The position numbers and the translations under genes are program-made. Shown here piece after piece: positions 43,144 to 56,635 of a stretch of 64,000 nt of DNA. Source of the stretch: Marthasterias glacialis (taxonomy: Eukaryota > Echinodermata > Asteroidea > Forcipulatida > Asteriidae). Each line of letters starts with the position of its first letter. The stretch's first letter is position 1. The stretch is taken from NCBI GenBank assembly GCA_911728455.2, contig OU452233.1, forward strand, positions 12,777,214 through 12,841,213, written 5' to 3'. The notes under the pieces are model-generated. The model did no database searches. It had not been told where the DNA came from and saw only the letters and a program-made list of their open reading frames with translations.

Positions 43144-46100
43144 CTAGAAATGAGTTTTTGTGGCATCACAAAAACTAGGTGTTCGGAGTGTGATGTATTA
43201 AAAATGATTTTACGTGTTAAAAGTTAAATGAATTAAAAGTTAATCCAACTGATATATAAGAAAATATGAAGAAAAACATACGTTAAATTGAGCTTTATAA
43301 TACAATATTTAATTTGAACATCCGGTTTGGACAGGAATTTCTAATCACTTTTAAATGAGGAGGTACTTCCAGTTTGACCGGAAGTAGAGTTCAGAGAGGT
43401 CACGCAATGTGTAACAAAGAAGGACCTTCCCTAACTTTGGTATTTGGTGAAAGAATCATGTTCCTAGCTCTTACCATGTATTAATGAGGAGCTACTTCCG
43501 GTTTGATCTTAAGTAGAGGTCACAGAGGTCACCCAATGTGCAACAGAGAAGGACCCTCCCTAACCTTGGTATGTGGTGAAAGAATCATGTTCCTAGCTCT
43601 CACCATTTTTAAATAAAGAACTACTTCCGGTTTGACCGGAAGTATATGTCACAAAGTTCAATTAATGTTTCACAAATAAAGTCTTTCCCTAACCTTGATA
43701 TTTCTCGAAACAATCATGTTCCTAACTCTAACCACTTTGACATGAAGAGCTACTTCCGGTTTGACCGGAAGTAAGGTCATAGAGGTCACACGATTTGCAA
43801 CAGAGAATGACCTTTCCTAACCTTGCTATTTGGTGAAGGAATCATGTTCCTAGTTCTTAGCAATGTTAAATAAAGAGCTACTTCCGGTTTGACCAGAAGT
43901 AGATGTCACAGAGGTCACTTATTGTGTCATAAAGAAAGACCCTCCCTTACTTTGACATTTGTCAAAAAAATAAAGTTCATCTCTCAAACGGTTGATTTTT
44001 TGTTAACTTTTAAAGTTTTAAATAAGCCCTGCATTAAAGACTAACAAAGCTCGTTTTATACTGACCAAAGAACTTAAAATTAGGCTTTATAACAATTGTT
44101 TCCTTCAACTTCCGGTTGGAACCGCAATACAAGGTCAAATTGGGGTCATTTCTTTGAGACATTAAAATTGTTTCCAAAAGACCTTTGCGATGATGTGTAG
44201 ATTGTAAAAATCCATTGTGCACTTCAGGAGTTCTGATTTAATTAATAAACTTTGGTTTATTGTAACTCAACATCTGATGACGTCATCATGACGTCATCGT
44301 TTTATTTCGCTTCTTCATATTGAGGTTCAAGTATATGCACAGTTTCAAGGTTCAGTTTAATTTCAATGTTGAGTTATTTATTTGGAGAAAATTTTGGAGG
44401 AATGAAACATTTAAAGCAACAAAATGGTCTCTATGAGACACCGTATAACACATGGTTTTGAATTTATTTGATATATTGAAAGTGAAATCAAATAAAACCT
44501 TTAAATATGAATATGAAAATAATTAAAAAGAGCTTTATCATATGTATTTCATGGGGACTTCCGGTTTGGGCAGGAAGCGAGGTCAACTCAGGTCACTAAG
44601 AATTATAAAGAACCGCATACATTTATTGTAACTCGACTCCTGGAGGAAAAACAAGTTACCTTTTTGGTTTTAACTGCCAGAGGAAAAACAATGTTTTCGT
44701 GCTTTACAAAGTGTACCTTTTCCACGCAGTGCAATTGGCTGCCGCCAGGTTGCGTGTTCAAAATAGTATTCATATTGCCTTTTATCAAAACATTAACCCT
44801 TGCTGCCCTCCGTTTTGTTCGGCATCTATTCGGTGTCAATAAAACAAAGTGTGTATCGCTAAAGAACGTTGGTGGCGCTATATCAAATTAACGGTCTTAT
44901 TTTAACATCACGAACACTGGTGTACTGTACAGTCAATCTGACATTTGACAGATTCAAATTCCGAGCTCATTATCTGTATTAAAAAGTTCAAAAGTTTTAT
45001 AAAAACTACCCCACTTTGATAAATATCATAAACACAAGTGTGCACGGCTAAAGAAATACACGGACATTTTGAAAGGCGATGACTTTACTTTTAAACTTTA
45101 CTTTTAAACAGATTTACTCAGCGTATCCCGACAACAACTCTCGCGGGGGTAAAGTGCCTCTGGCCCCGCTGTTGCACACTTGTGACTCTCGTATGTAAGC
45201 ACGTACGTGATCGGTATAATAGAACGAAAGACGATCATTTTGTGAATTGCATTTTCTCCACCATTATACTTCAAACAACTCACGTGAGCATGTGATCGTC
45301 TCAGTAAAGTCTCCTCTTCCTCTCCCTGTCACAATTAAGCCACCAGAATGACATAAAGGGAAACATTTCCACTCTGAACTTGGCATGACTTACATGTTTT
45401 TCTTTGCGTCGCCATTATTACACACACACATACACGCAGAACTTAACAACACACCGCAAAGTTCGATGAACTGTGACAAGACCTGACTTGTTGCGTGTAA
45501 GTATATACACAGCATGCAGTAAAAGCCTAGAGTGCACACGCACGAGGTGCAATACAGTAAGGTAACTGTACATACTCTATCGGCGATCGCGCTAAAAACG
45601 GCACTTTTCACCTTAATATAACTTCGTTATGCAACGGCCAATTTTGTTTAAATTTCACAATTAGGCTTTTATAGTCGTTATCTATTACCAAAAAATTCAA
45701 CACGTAGTTTGCTCAAAAGAAAATTTGAAATAAAAAAAAATATATTTTTAAACTCGTCGTCGTAACAAACTGTAACATTTGATGACGTCATCAATGTAAT
45801 ATTTTCAAAGGTCATAAACTACCTTTTACTTCGTACACTGAAACTATGTCCAAATTCTGTTTCATATTGACTCCACAGCTTAAATTCTGACTTTTTAGGC
45901 ATTTTTGGCTTCAACTTCCGGTTTGAACCGGAAGACAAGGTCAAGTTGGGGTCATCTCTGTGAGACATTTAATTATTTTTCAAAGACCTTTCCGATGAGG
46001 TATAGATTGTAAAAATCCATTGTGTACTTCAGGAGTTATGATTTTTTTAATTATTAAACTTTGATTTAACGTAATTCGACACCAGATGACGTCATGATGA

Positions 46101-46207
46101 CGTCATTGTTCAAGTGCCGTCTTCAAGTTAAGGTTCAAGTATGTGCCAAGTTTCAAGGTTCAATTCATTTTCAATCTTGAGTTATCTTTTGGATATAAGT
46201 TCCCGGG

Positions 46208-46240
<33 letters not shown>

Positions 46241-46249
46241 AAGTAAAAA
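43144..46249 (+). repeat. B1 unit
   Basis: 3.1 kb. Starts with the agtttttgtg/cacaaaaact stem. Has about five 127-bp sub-repeats with cttccggtttgaccggaag and aggtcac, several TGACGTCA sites and a short CA run. Ends at a (GAA)n tract at about 46206-46236 and an A run, without the hairpin tail. Confidence 0.85.
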
Positions 46250-46250
46250 A

Positions 46251-49200
46251 AAACTAGGTGTTCGGAGTGTGATGTATTAAAAATGATTTTACGTGTTAAA
46301 AGTTAAATGAATTAAAAGTTAATCCAACTGATATATAAGAAAATATGAAGAAAAACATACGTTAAATTGAGCTTTATAATACAATATTTAATTTTAACAT
46401 CCGGTTTGGACAGGAATTTCTAATCACTTTTAAATGAGGAGGTACTTCCAGTTTGACCGGAAGTAGAGTTCAGAGAGGTCACGCAATGTGTAACAAAGAA
46501 GGACCTTCCCTAACTTTGGTATTTGGTGAAAGAATCATGTTCCTAGCTCTTACCATGTATTAATGAGGAGCTACTTCCGGTTTGATCTTAAGTAGAGGTC
46601 ACAGAGGTCACCCAATGTGCAACAGAGAAGGACCCTCCCTAACCTTGGTATGTGGTGAAAGAATCATGTTCCTAGCTCTCACCATTTTTAAATAAAGAGC
46701 TACTTCCGGTTTGACCGGAAGTAGATGTCACAAAGTTCAATTAATGTTTCACAAATGAAGTCTTTCCCTAACCTTGATATTTCTCGAAACAATCATGTTC
46801 CTAACTCTAACCACTTTTACATGAAGAGCTACTTCCGGTTTGACCGGAAGTAGAGGTTATAGAGGTCACACGATTTGCAACAGAGAATGACCTTTCCTAA
46901 CCTTGCTATTTGGTGAAGGAATCATGTTCCTAGTTCTTAGCAATTTTAAATAAAGAGCTACTTCCGGTTTGACCAGAAGTAGATGTCACAGAGGTCACTT
47001 ATTGTGTCATAAAGAAAGACCCTCACTTACTTTGACATTTGTCAAAAAAAAAAGTTCATCTCTCAAACGGTTGATTTTTTGTTAATTTTTAAAGTTTTAA
47101 ATAAGCCCTGCAATAAAGACTAACAAAGCTCGTTTTATACTGACCAAAGAACTTAAAATTAGGCTTTATAACAATTGTTTCCTTCAACTTCCGGTTTGAA
47201 CCGCAATACAAGGTCAAAATGGGGTCATTTATTTGAGACATTTAAATTGTTTCCAAAAGACCTTTGCGATGATGTGTAGATTGTAAAAATCCATTGTGCA
47301 CTTCAGGAGTTTTGATTTAATTAATAAACTTTGGTTTATTGTAACTCAACATCTGATGACGTCATCATGACGTTATCGTTTTACTTTGCTTCTTCATATT
47401 GAGGTTCAAGTATATGCACAGTTTCAAGGTTCAGTTTAATTTCAATGTTGAGTTATTTATTTGGAGAAAATTTTGGAGGAATGAAACATTTAAAGCAACA
47501 AAATGGTCTCTATGAGACACCGTATAACACATGGTTTTGAATTTGTTTGATATATTGAAAGTGAAATCAAATAAAACCTTTAAATATGAATATGAAAATA
47601 ATTAAAAAGAGCTTTATCATATGTATTTCATGGGGACTTCCGGTTTGGGCAGGAAGCGAGGTCAACTCAGGTCACTAAGAATTATAAAGAACCGCATACA
47701 TTTATTGTAACTCGACTCCTGGAGGAAAAACAAGTTACCTTTTTGGTTTTAACTGCCAGGAAAAACAATGTTTTCGTGCTTTACAAAGTGTACCTTTTCC
47801 ACGCAGTGCAATTGGCTGCCGCCAGGTTGTGTGTTCGAAATAGTATTCATATTGCCTTTTATCAAAACATTAACCCTTGCTGCCCTCCGTTTTGTTCGGC
47901 ATCTATTCGGTGTTAATAAAACAAAGTGTGTATCGCTAAAGAACGTTGGTGGCGCTATATTAAATTAACGGTCTTATTTTAACATCACGAACACTGGTGT
48001 ACTGTACAGTCAATCTGACAATTGACAGATTCAAATTCCGAGCTCATTATCTGTATTAAAAAGTTCCAAAGTTTTATAAAAACTACCCCACTTTGATAAA
48101 CATCAAAACACAAGTGTGCACGGATAAAGAAATACACGGACATTTTGAAAGGCGATGACTTTACTTTTAAACTTTACTTTTAAACAGATTTACTCAGCGT
48201 ATCCCGACAACAACTCTCGCGGGGGTAAAGTGCCTCTGGCCCCGCTGTTGCACACTTGTGACTCTCGTATGTAAGCACGTACGTGATCGGTACAATAGAA
48301 CGAAAGACGATCATTTTGTCAATTGCATTTTCTCCACCATTATACTTCAAACAACTCACGTGAGCATGTGATCGTCTCAGTAAAGTCTCCTCTTCCTCTC
48401 CCTATCACAATTAAGCCACCAGAATGACATAAAGGGAAACATTTCCACTCTGAACTTGGCATGACTTACATGTTTTTCTTTGCGTCGCCATTATTACACA
48501 CACACACACACACACGCAGAACTTAACAACACACCGCAAAGTTCGATGAACTGTGACAAGACCTGACTTGTTGCGTGTAAGTATATACACAGCATGCAGT
48601 AAAAGCCTAGAGTGCACACGCACGAGGTGCAATACAGTTAGGTAACTGTACAGACTCTATCGGCGATCGCGCTAAAAACGGCACTTTTCACCTTAATATA
48701 ACTTCGTTATGCAACGGCCAATTTTGTTTAAAATTCACAATTAGGTTTTTATAGTCGTTATTTATTACTAAAAAATTCAACATGTAGTTTGCTCAAAAAA
48801 AAAAGTTGAAATAAAAAAAAAATATTTTTAAACTCGTCGTCGTAACAAACTGTAACATTTGATGACGTCATCAATGTAATATTTTCAAAGGTCATAAACT
48901 ACATTTTACTTCGTACACTGAAACCATGTCCAAATTCTGTTTCATATTGACTCCACAGCTTAAATTGTGACTTTTTAAGCATTTTTTGCTTCAACTTCCG
49001 GTTTGAACCGGAAGACAAGGTCAAGTTGAGGTCATCTCTGTGAGACATTTAATTATTTTTCAAAGACCTTTCCGATGAGGTATAGATTGTAAAAATCCAT
49101 TGTGTACTTCAGGAGTTATGATTTTTTTAATTATTAAACTTTGATTTAACGTAATTCGACACCAGATGACGTCATGATGACGTCATTGTTCAAGTGCCGT

Positions 49201-49368
49201 CTTCAAGTTAAGGTTCAAGTATGTGTCAAGTTTCAAGGTTCAATTCAATTTCAATCTTGAGTTATCTTTTGGATATAAGTTCCCGGGAAGAAGAAGAAGT
49301 AAAAGTAAAAAAAAAAATAAAAACTCGAACAATAACAAGAGGTTTTCGGCTGTTGGCCGAACACCTAA
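46251..49368 (+). repeat. B2 unit with complete 3' hairpin tail
   Basis: 3.1 kb, very similar to B1, lacking the first 30 bases or so of the stem. Ends aacaagaggttttcggctg..ttggccgaacacctaa at 49368, and A4 starts at the next base. Confidence 0.85.
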
Positions 49369-51830
49369 CTAGAGATTTAGAGTTTGTGGACAAACTCACG
49401 GTGTTCGGCTTAATTACGTAATTGAAAATTTTAAGGTCAATATTGTGTGCACGTTTCTTGTCTATTTGTGCTATGCTGACGGGCGAAATATTTAGTTGTA
49501 CTTTTTTATCTTTATTCATGAAGGTTTGTCATATGAAACTTCAACTTCCGGTTTGACAGGAACTAAAGGTCAAACGGGGTCACACCTTGTGCATGGTATC
49601 TAGAATTGTCAGAGAGCTTTAAATTAATGTAACGATTGTTAATGTACCACGTTTCATTAATAAGGTACATATTTTTGTAGTACAAACTTATACTTCCGGT
49701 TTCGACCGGAAGTGAAAGTCAAATGAGGTCACACTTTGTTGTAAATATTTGTAGAATCGTCGAGGGGCTTTAAAATTAAGTTATACAATTAATATACAAA
49801 TTTACGTAATTCAGAATCGATTTTTCATAACAAAACTACTACTTCCGGTTTCGACCGTAAGTGAAGGTCAAATGGGGTCACACCCTGTGTAAGATTTGTT
49901 TAGTACTTCAAGACCTTTCATATGGTGTAAAGATCATGTATGTAGCATGTATTATTCTTAAGATATGATTATTTTAGTATAAAACTTCAATTTATTGTAA
50001 TGACGTCATCGATGACGTCATCATTCCCAAAATTTTGCTTTGTCATATACACACTGTGGTCTAAGTATGTAGTAAGTATCAAGTCCGTACATGCTTTAAT
50101 TTTTGAGATAGCAAAATAATTTTTTTTTCGACCTCGTGTATCAATTTCGTTGTGACGTAGCTATGACGTCATATATCACATTTCTAGATTGCTCTTGAGC
50201 TAAAGAAAATATTATTCATTAAAAGTTAGTTGATATTTTTAATCACTTAGGCTTTAGAGCCCCAAATAACATGAACTTTAACTTTAACTTCCGGTTTCTA
50301 CCGGAAGTAAAGGTCAAATGGGGTCACGGTGTGCATACAATTTGTCCCACATCACAAGACCTTTCATATGCATTAAAGATTTTGAATGTAGCATTTGCCG
50401 TTCTTGAGTTATTAAATTTTTGAATTATTTAACGTTTATTTAACGTCATGACGTCATCAATGACGTCATCATTCCAAAAAAGTTTCTGTATCATCCACTC
50501 ACTAATATGTTTGTACATGGTAAGTTTCAAGTTCATACAAGCTTAACTTTTTGAGAAAATTTGTGGACAAGTTTCGACGACTAAGAAAGCCCAGAAAAAA
50601 AAAATTATCCGTTTCAACCGGAAGTAAGGGTCAAATAGGGTCACATCTTCAACACAATTTTTAGAATGGTTAACGAGCTTTCAGATGAAGTAATGATTAT
50701 TAATGAATTCTGTTTTGTTATTGAAAAATAATCTTTTTGAAAAATTAAATTTCAACTTCCTCTTTCGACCGGAAGTCAAGGTCAAATGGGGTCACAAACT
50801 GTGTAAGATGTGCAGAGTAATTGAAGATCTTTTATATGGTGCAAAGATCTTGTATGTATCATTTACGGTTCTTCAGATATGAATTTTTGAAATATTAAAC
50901 GTTGATTTATTGTAATGACGTCATCGATGACGTCATCATCCAGAAAAAACAGTGCAGTTTACTGCACAGTAAAGTTGAAGGTAATAGTAAGTTTCAAGAC
51001 TGTACCTCGTTTAGTTAATGACCTATGAATCTTTTTATATGTTAACTTCAACTTCCGGTTTCGACCGGAAGTAAAGGTCAAATGGGGTCACACTTTCTGT
51101 AAGACATGTAGACTGGTTAAAGTGTTTGCAGATGAAGTAATGGTTATTACTATAGCCTGTTTTTTATTGAAATAGGATTTTTTGGAAAAATGACATTTTA
51201 ACTTCCGGTTTCGACCGGAAGTCAAGGTCAAATGGGGTCACACACTGTGTAAGATTTGTAGAGTAATCGAAAAGCTTTCATATGGTGCAAAGATCTTGTA
51301 TGTAACATATACGGTTCTTCAGATATGGATTTTTTAAATATTAAACGTTGATTTAATATAATGACGCAATCAATGACGTCATCTTTTACGGCCAGAAGAC
51401 AATGTCAAACTGGTATTATGTCTGTGCAAAAGTTTGAGCAGGCTAACCGATCTTCAAACTGTTATTCAAATTTTGACAATATCATTAGCAGTTCTTGAGA
51501 TATGATTTTTTGAAATTTTGAACTTCCGGTTTCGACTGGAAGTAAAGGTCAAATGAGGTCAAGTTGTGCACGACAATTAAAGGTCATTACAAGAACTTTT
51601 ATGTTTTGAAAGAATCTCGTACGTAGCTTTTCTGGTTCTCAAGATATGAATTTTCTAATTATTAATGGTTTATTTAGCATAATGACGTCATCAATGACGT
51701 CATCATTCTAAAAAAGTTGCGGTTTCATCTACTAACTATGGTTCATGTTCCTGATAAGTTTCAAGTTCATATAAGCTTTACTTTTGTTAAAAATCGACGG
51801 AGAAGGTTCGCTGATAAGAATACGAGGAAA
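49369..51830 (+). repeat. A4 unit, full length
   Basis: 2.46 kb, nearly identical to A1 across both modules and without an internal hairpin tail. Confidence 0.85.
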
Positions 51831-51831
51831 A

Positions 51832-54759
51832 CTAGAAATGAGTTTTTGTGGCATCACAAAAACTAGGTGTTCGGAGTGTGATGTATTAAAAATTATTTTA
51901 TGTGTTAAAAGTTAAATGAATTAAAAGTTAATCCAACTGATATATAAGAAAATATGAAGAAAAACATACGTTAAATTGAGCTTTATAATACAATATTTAA
52001 TTTGAACATCCGGTTTGGACAGGAATTTCTAATCACTTTTAAATGAGGAGCTACTTCCGGTTTGATCTAAGTAGAGGTCACAGAGGTCACCCAATGTGCA
52101 ACAGAGAAGGACCCTCCCTAACCTTGGTATGTGGTGAAAGAATCATGTTCCTAGCTCTCACCATTTTTAAATAAAGAGCTACTTCCGGTTTGACCGGAAG
52201 TAGATGTCACAGAGGTCAATTAATGTTTCACAAATGAAATCTTTCCCTAACCTTGATATTTCTCGAAACAATCATGTTCCTAACTCTAACCACTTTTACA
52301 TGAAGAGCTACTTCCGGTTTGACCGGAAGTAGAGGTCATAGAGGTCACACGATTTGCAACAGAGAATGACCTTTCCTAACCTTGCTATTTGGTGAAGGAA
52401 TCATGTTCCTAGTTCTTAGCAATTTTAAATAAAGAGCTACTTCCGGTTTGACCAGAAGTAGATGTCACAGAGGTCACTTATTGTGTCATAAAGAAAAACC
52501 CTCCCTTACTTTGACATTTGTCAAAAAAATAAAGTTCATCTCTCAAACGGTTGATTTTTTGTTAATTTTTAAAGTTTTAAATAAGCCCTGCATTAAAGAC
52601 TAACAAAGCTCGTTTTATACTGACCAAAGAACTTAAAAATAATAGCTTTATAACAATTGTTTCCTTCAACTTCCGGTTTGAACCGCAATACAAGGTCAAA
52701 TTGGGGTCATTTCTTTGAGACATTTAAATTGTTTCCAAAAGACCTTTGCGATGATTTGTAGATTGTAAAAATCCATTGTGCACTTCAGGAGTTCTGATTT
52801 AATTAATAAACTTTGGTTTATTGTAACTCAACATCTGATGACGTCATGATGACGTCATCGTTTTATTTCGCGTCTTCATATTGAGGTTCAAGTATATGCA
52901 CAGTTTCAAGGTTCAGTTTAATTTCAATTTTGAGTTATTTATTTGAAGAAAATTTAGGAGGAATTAACATTTAAAGCAACATCATGGTCTCTATGAGACA
53001 CCGTATAACACATGGTTTTGATTTTGTTTGATATATTGAAAGTGAAATCAAATAAAACCTTTAAATATGAATATGAAAATAATTAAAAAGAGTTTCATCA
53101 TATGTATTTCATGGGGACTTCCGGTTTGGGCAGGAAGCGAGGTCAACTCAGGTCACTAAGAATTATAAAGAACCGCATACATTTATTGTAACTCGACTCC
53201 TGGAGGAAAAACAAGTGACCTTTTTGGTTTTAACTGCCAGGAAAAAACAATGTTTTCGTGCTTTCCAAAGTGTTCCTTTTCCACGCAGTGCAATCGGCTG
53301 CCGCCAGGCTGTGTGTTCAAAATAGTATTCATATTGCCTTTTATCAAAACATTAACCCTTGCTGCCCTCCGTTTTGTTCGGCATCTATGCGGTGTCAATA
53401 AAATAAAGTGTGTATCGCTAAAGAACGTTGGTGGCACTATATCAAATTAACGGTCTTATTTTGTAACATCACGAACACTGGTGTACTGTACAGTCAATCT
53501 GACATTTGACAGATTCAAATTCCGAGCTCATTATCTGTATTAAAAAGTTTTATAAAAACTACCCCACTTTGATAAACATCATAAACACAAGTGTGCACGG
53601 CTAAAGAAATACACGGACATTTTGAAAGGCGATGACTTTACTTTTAAACTTTACTTTTAAACAGTTTTACTCAGCGTATCCCGACAACAACTCTCGCGGG
53701 GGTAAAGTGCCTCTGGCCCCGCTGTTGCACACTTGTGACTCTCGTATGTAAGCACGTACGTGATCGGTATAATAGAACGAAAGACGATCATTTTGTCAGT
53801 TGCATTTTCTCCACCATTATACTTCAAACAACTCACGTGAGCATGTGATCGTCTCAGTAAAGTCTCCTCTTCCTCTCCCTGTCACAATTAAGCCACCAGA
53901 ATGACATAAAGGGAAACATTTCCACACTGAACTTGGCATGACTTACATGTTTTTCTTTGCGTCGCCATTATTACACACACACACACACACACACGCAGAA
54001 CTTAACAACACACCGCAAAGTTCGATGAACTGTGACAAGACCTGACTTGTCGCGGTTATGTATATACACAGCATGCAGTAAAAGCCTAGAGTGCACACGC
54101 ACGAGGTGCAATACAGTAAATGTACAGACTCTATCGGCGATCGCGCTAAAAACGACACTTTTCACCTTCATATAACTTCGTTATGCAACGGCCAATTTTG
54201 TTCAAATTTCACAATTAGGCTTTTATAGTCGTTATTTATTACCAAAAAATTCAACACGTAGTTTGCTCAAAAAAATTTGAAATAAAAAAAATATATATTT
54301 TTAAACTCGTCGTCGTAACAAACTGTAACATTTGATGACGTCATCAATGTTATATTTTCAAAGGTCATAAACTACATTTTACTTCGTACACTGAAACCAT
54401 GTCCAAATTCTGTTTCATATTGACTCCACAGCTTAAATTCTGACTTTTTAGGCATTTTTGACTTCAACTTCCGGTTTGAACCGGAAGACAAGGTCAAGTT
54501 TGGGTCATCTCTGTGAGACATTTAATTATTTTTCAAAGACCTTTCCGATGAGGTATAGATTGTAAAAATCCATTGTGTACTTCAGGAGTTATGATTTTTT
54601 TAATTATTAAACTTTGATTTAACGTAATTCGACACCAGATGACGTCATGATGACGTCATTGTTCAAGTGCCGTCTTCAAGTTAAGGTTCAAGTATGTGCC
54701 AAGTTTCAAGGTTCAATTCATTTTCAATCTTGAGTTATCTTTTGGATATAAGTTCCCGG

Positions 54760-54790
<31 letters not shown>

Positions 54791-54868
54791 AAGTAAAAAA
54801 AAAAAAAAAAACTCGAACAATAACAAGAGGTCTTCGGCTGTTGGCCGAACACCTAAAAAAAAAAAAAA
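51832..54868 (+). repeat. B3 unit
   Basis: Like B1, with one 127-bp sub-repeat missing near 52030. Ends with (GAA)n, an A run and the hairpin tail. A4 plus B3 repeat the A3-B1 order, a higher-order unit of about 5.6 kb. Confidence 0.85.
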
Positions 54869-55054
54869 AAAAAAAACTTAACAATAACAATAGGTTTTCG
54901 GCTCAATGCCGAACACCTAAAAAAAAAAAAAAAAAAAAAAAAAACTTAACAATAACAATAGGTTTTCGGCTCAATGCCGAACACCTAAAAAAAAAAAAAA
55001 AAAAAAAAAACTTAACAATAACAATAGGTTTTCGGCTCAATGCCGAACACCTAA
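54838..55054 (+). repeat. Four successive copies of the 3' hairpin tail
   Basis: The tail (A run, cttaacaataacaatagg, ttttcggctcaatgccgaacacctaa) is repeated with A runs of about 20-24 nt between copies at about 54838, 54893, 54960 and 55025. Only the tail is amplified, not the unit body. Confidence 0.85.
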
Positions 55055-56427
55055 TAATTTGAAAATAGAAACATGAAATATTGCTTTATGAAATATTATC
55101 TAATTAGGACTTGAAGAACATCAGTCATGTTCCTACATTTACCTTTAAATGAGAACAATGAAGGACCTCCCCTAACGTTAGTTTTGGGTGAGAGAATCTT
55201 GTTCCTACATCTAACCATTTTTAAATGAGGAGCTACTTCCGGTTTGACCGGAATTAGAGGTCAAAGAGGTCAAGCAATGTACAACAGAGAAGGGCCTTCC
55301 TTAACCTTGGTAATTGGTGAAAGAATCATGTTCCTAGCTCTTAGCATTTTTAAATGAAGAACTACTTCCGGTTTGACAGGAATAGATGTCACAAAGGTCA
55401 TTTAATGTTTCACAAAGAAAGGCCTTCCCTTAGTTTGATATTTCAAGGAACAATCATGTTCCTACTTCTATTTACTTTTAAATGAGGGGCTACTTCCGGT
55501 TCGACCGGAAGTAGAGGTCAAAGGGGTCAAACAATGTGCAAGGGAATATGTCTTCCATATCCTTGATAATGGTGAAAAAATCATGTTCCAAGCACTTAGC
55601 ATTATTCTAATAAAGAGATATTTCCGGTTTGACCGGAAGTAGATGACACAGAGGTCACTCAATGGGTCACAAAGAAAGACTCTCCCTAACCTTAACATTT
55701 GTCGAAGAATTAAGTTCATATCTCAAACGGTTAATTTTTTGTTGATTTTTAAAGGTTTAAATAAGCTATGTGTAAAAGACTAACAAAGCGTGGAGTGCGT
55801 GCCTTGAGAAGAGACTGAACAACGTGCGGTTTATTGTATCATACAGTAGCACATGTACATGTACAGTTTCAACGTAACTTAGCCACACACGCACACACCC
55901 ACCCGGACGTGTACATGTATAATGGCATTGGATTGTTGTATAGCATTGCCGATCACGCTTGAACGCACATGCACAAAAGAATGCGTTAAATGTCCGTTTT
56001 GAACCTCAAGTATAGGTCAAAATGGTGTGACCTCAATGCAAAAGTTGTAGAAGACTAAATTCTCTACAATCTGATGTAAGATTTGTGATCATGTGATATA
56101 TACTTCAAAAAATACGAATTTTTGAAGTTTTCAACTTCCGGTTTGACCCGGAAGACAAGGTCAAATTGGGGTCATGTCTGTGGAGTGATTACGTAGTTTT
56201 GGATGACCTTTCCGATGATGTATAGATTGTAAAAATCCATTGTGTACTTTAAGAGTTATGATTTTTTGAAATAATAAACTTTGATTTAATGTAATTCGAC
56301 ACCGGATGACGTCATCATGACATCACTCAAACAGTTTCGTGTCCTAATGAGTATCTAACTATGTGTGAAGTTTCAAGTTCATACAAGCTTAGGAAGTGTG
56401 CTTCTGTTAGCGGACAATCTTCAGGCA

Positions 56428-56458
<31 letters not shown>

Positions 56459-56635
56459 AAGAAGAAGAAGGAGAAGTAAAAAAAAAAAAAAACCGAACAA
56501 AAACAGAAGGTCTTCGGACTTGTGTCCGAACACCCAAAAACAGAACAATAACAATAGGTTTTCGGCTGCTGGCCGAACACCTAAAAAAACAGAACAATAA
56601 CAATAGGTTTTCGGCTGCTGGCCGAACACCTAAAA
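55055..56635 (+). repeat. C unit, diverged relative
   Basis: 1.6 kb with the same sub-repeat style (cttccggtttgaccggaag, aggtcac, gatgacgtcatcatgaca) but clearly diverged from A and B. Ends with (GAA)n at 56428-56474 followed by three hairpin tails (one with ggtcttcggacttgtgtccg, two with ggttttcggctgctggccg). Confidence 0.75.

Larger units (their letters stand above)
36981..56635 (+). repeat. About 20-kb block of tandem modular repeats (types A, B, C), Helitron-like
   Basis: Units follow each other head to tail in the order A1 A2 A3 B1 B2 A4 B3 C. A units begin ctagagatttagag followed by a stem gagtttgt/acaaactc and ggtgttcgg. B units begin ctagaaatg with a stem agtttttgtg/cacaaaaact and aggtgttcgg. 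Units end with (GAA)n or A runs and a hairpin aggttttcggc/gccgaacacct followed by taa. The end word ccgaacacct is the inverse of the start word aggtgttcgg. Hairpins at both ends, short asymmetric inverted ends, an interior microsatellite and head-to-tail tandem copies fit non-autonomous Helitron/Helentron-type elements. No Rep-helicase frame is present, so this is tentative. Confidence 0.6.

Noticed and set aside
44603..44891. Overlapping frames on both strands repeated at about 47768 and 53183-53450
   Set aside because: They recur because the B units are copies; both strands are open over the same bases and no protein family is recognised.
54694..55062. Glu/Lys-rich 122-codon frame
   Set aside because: Translation of the (GAA)n tract and poly(A)-hairpin tails of a repeat.
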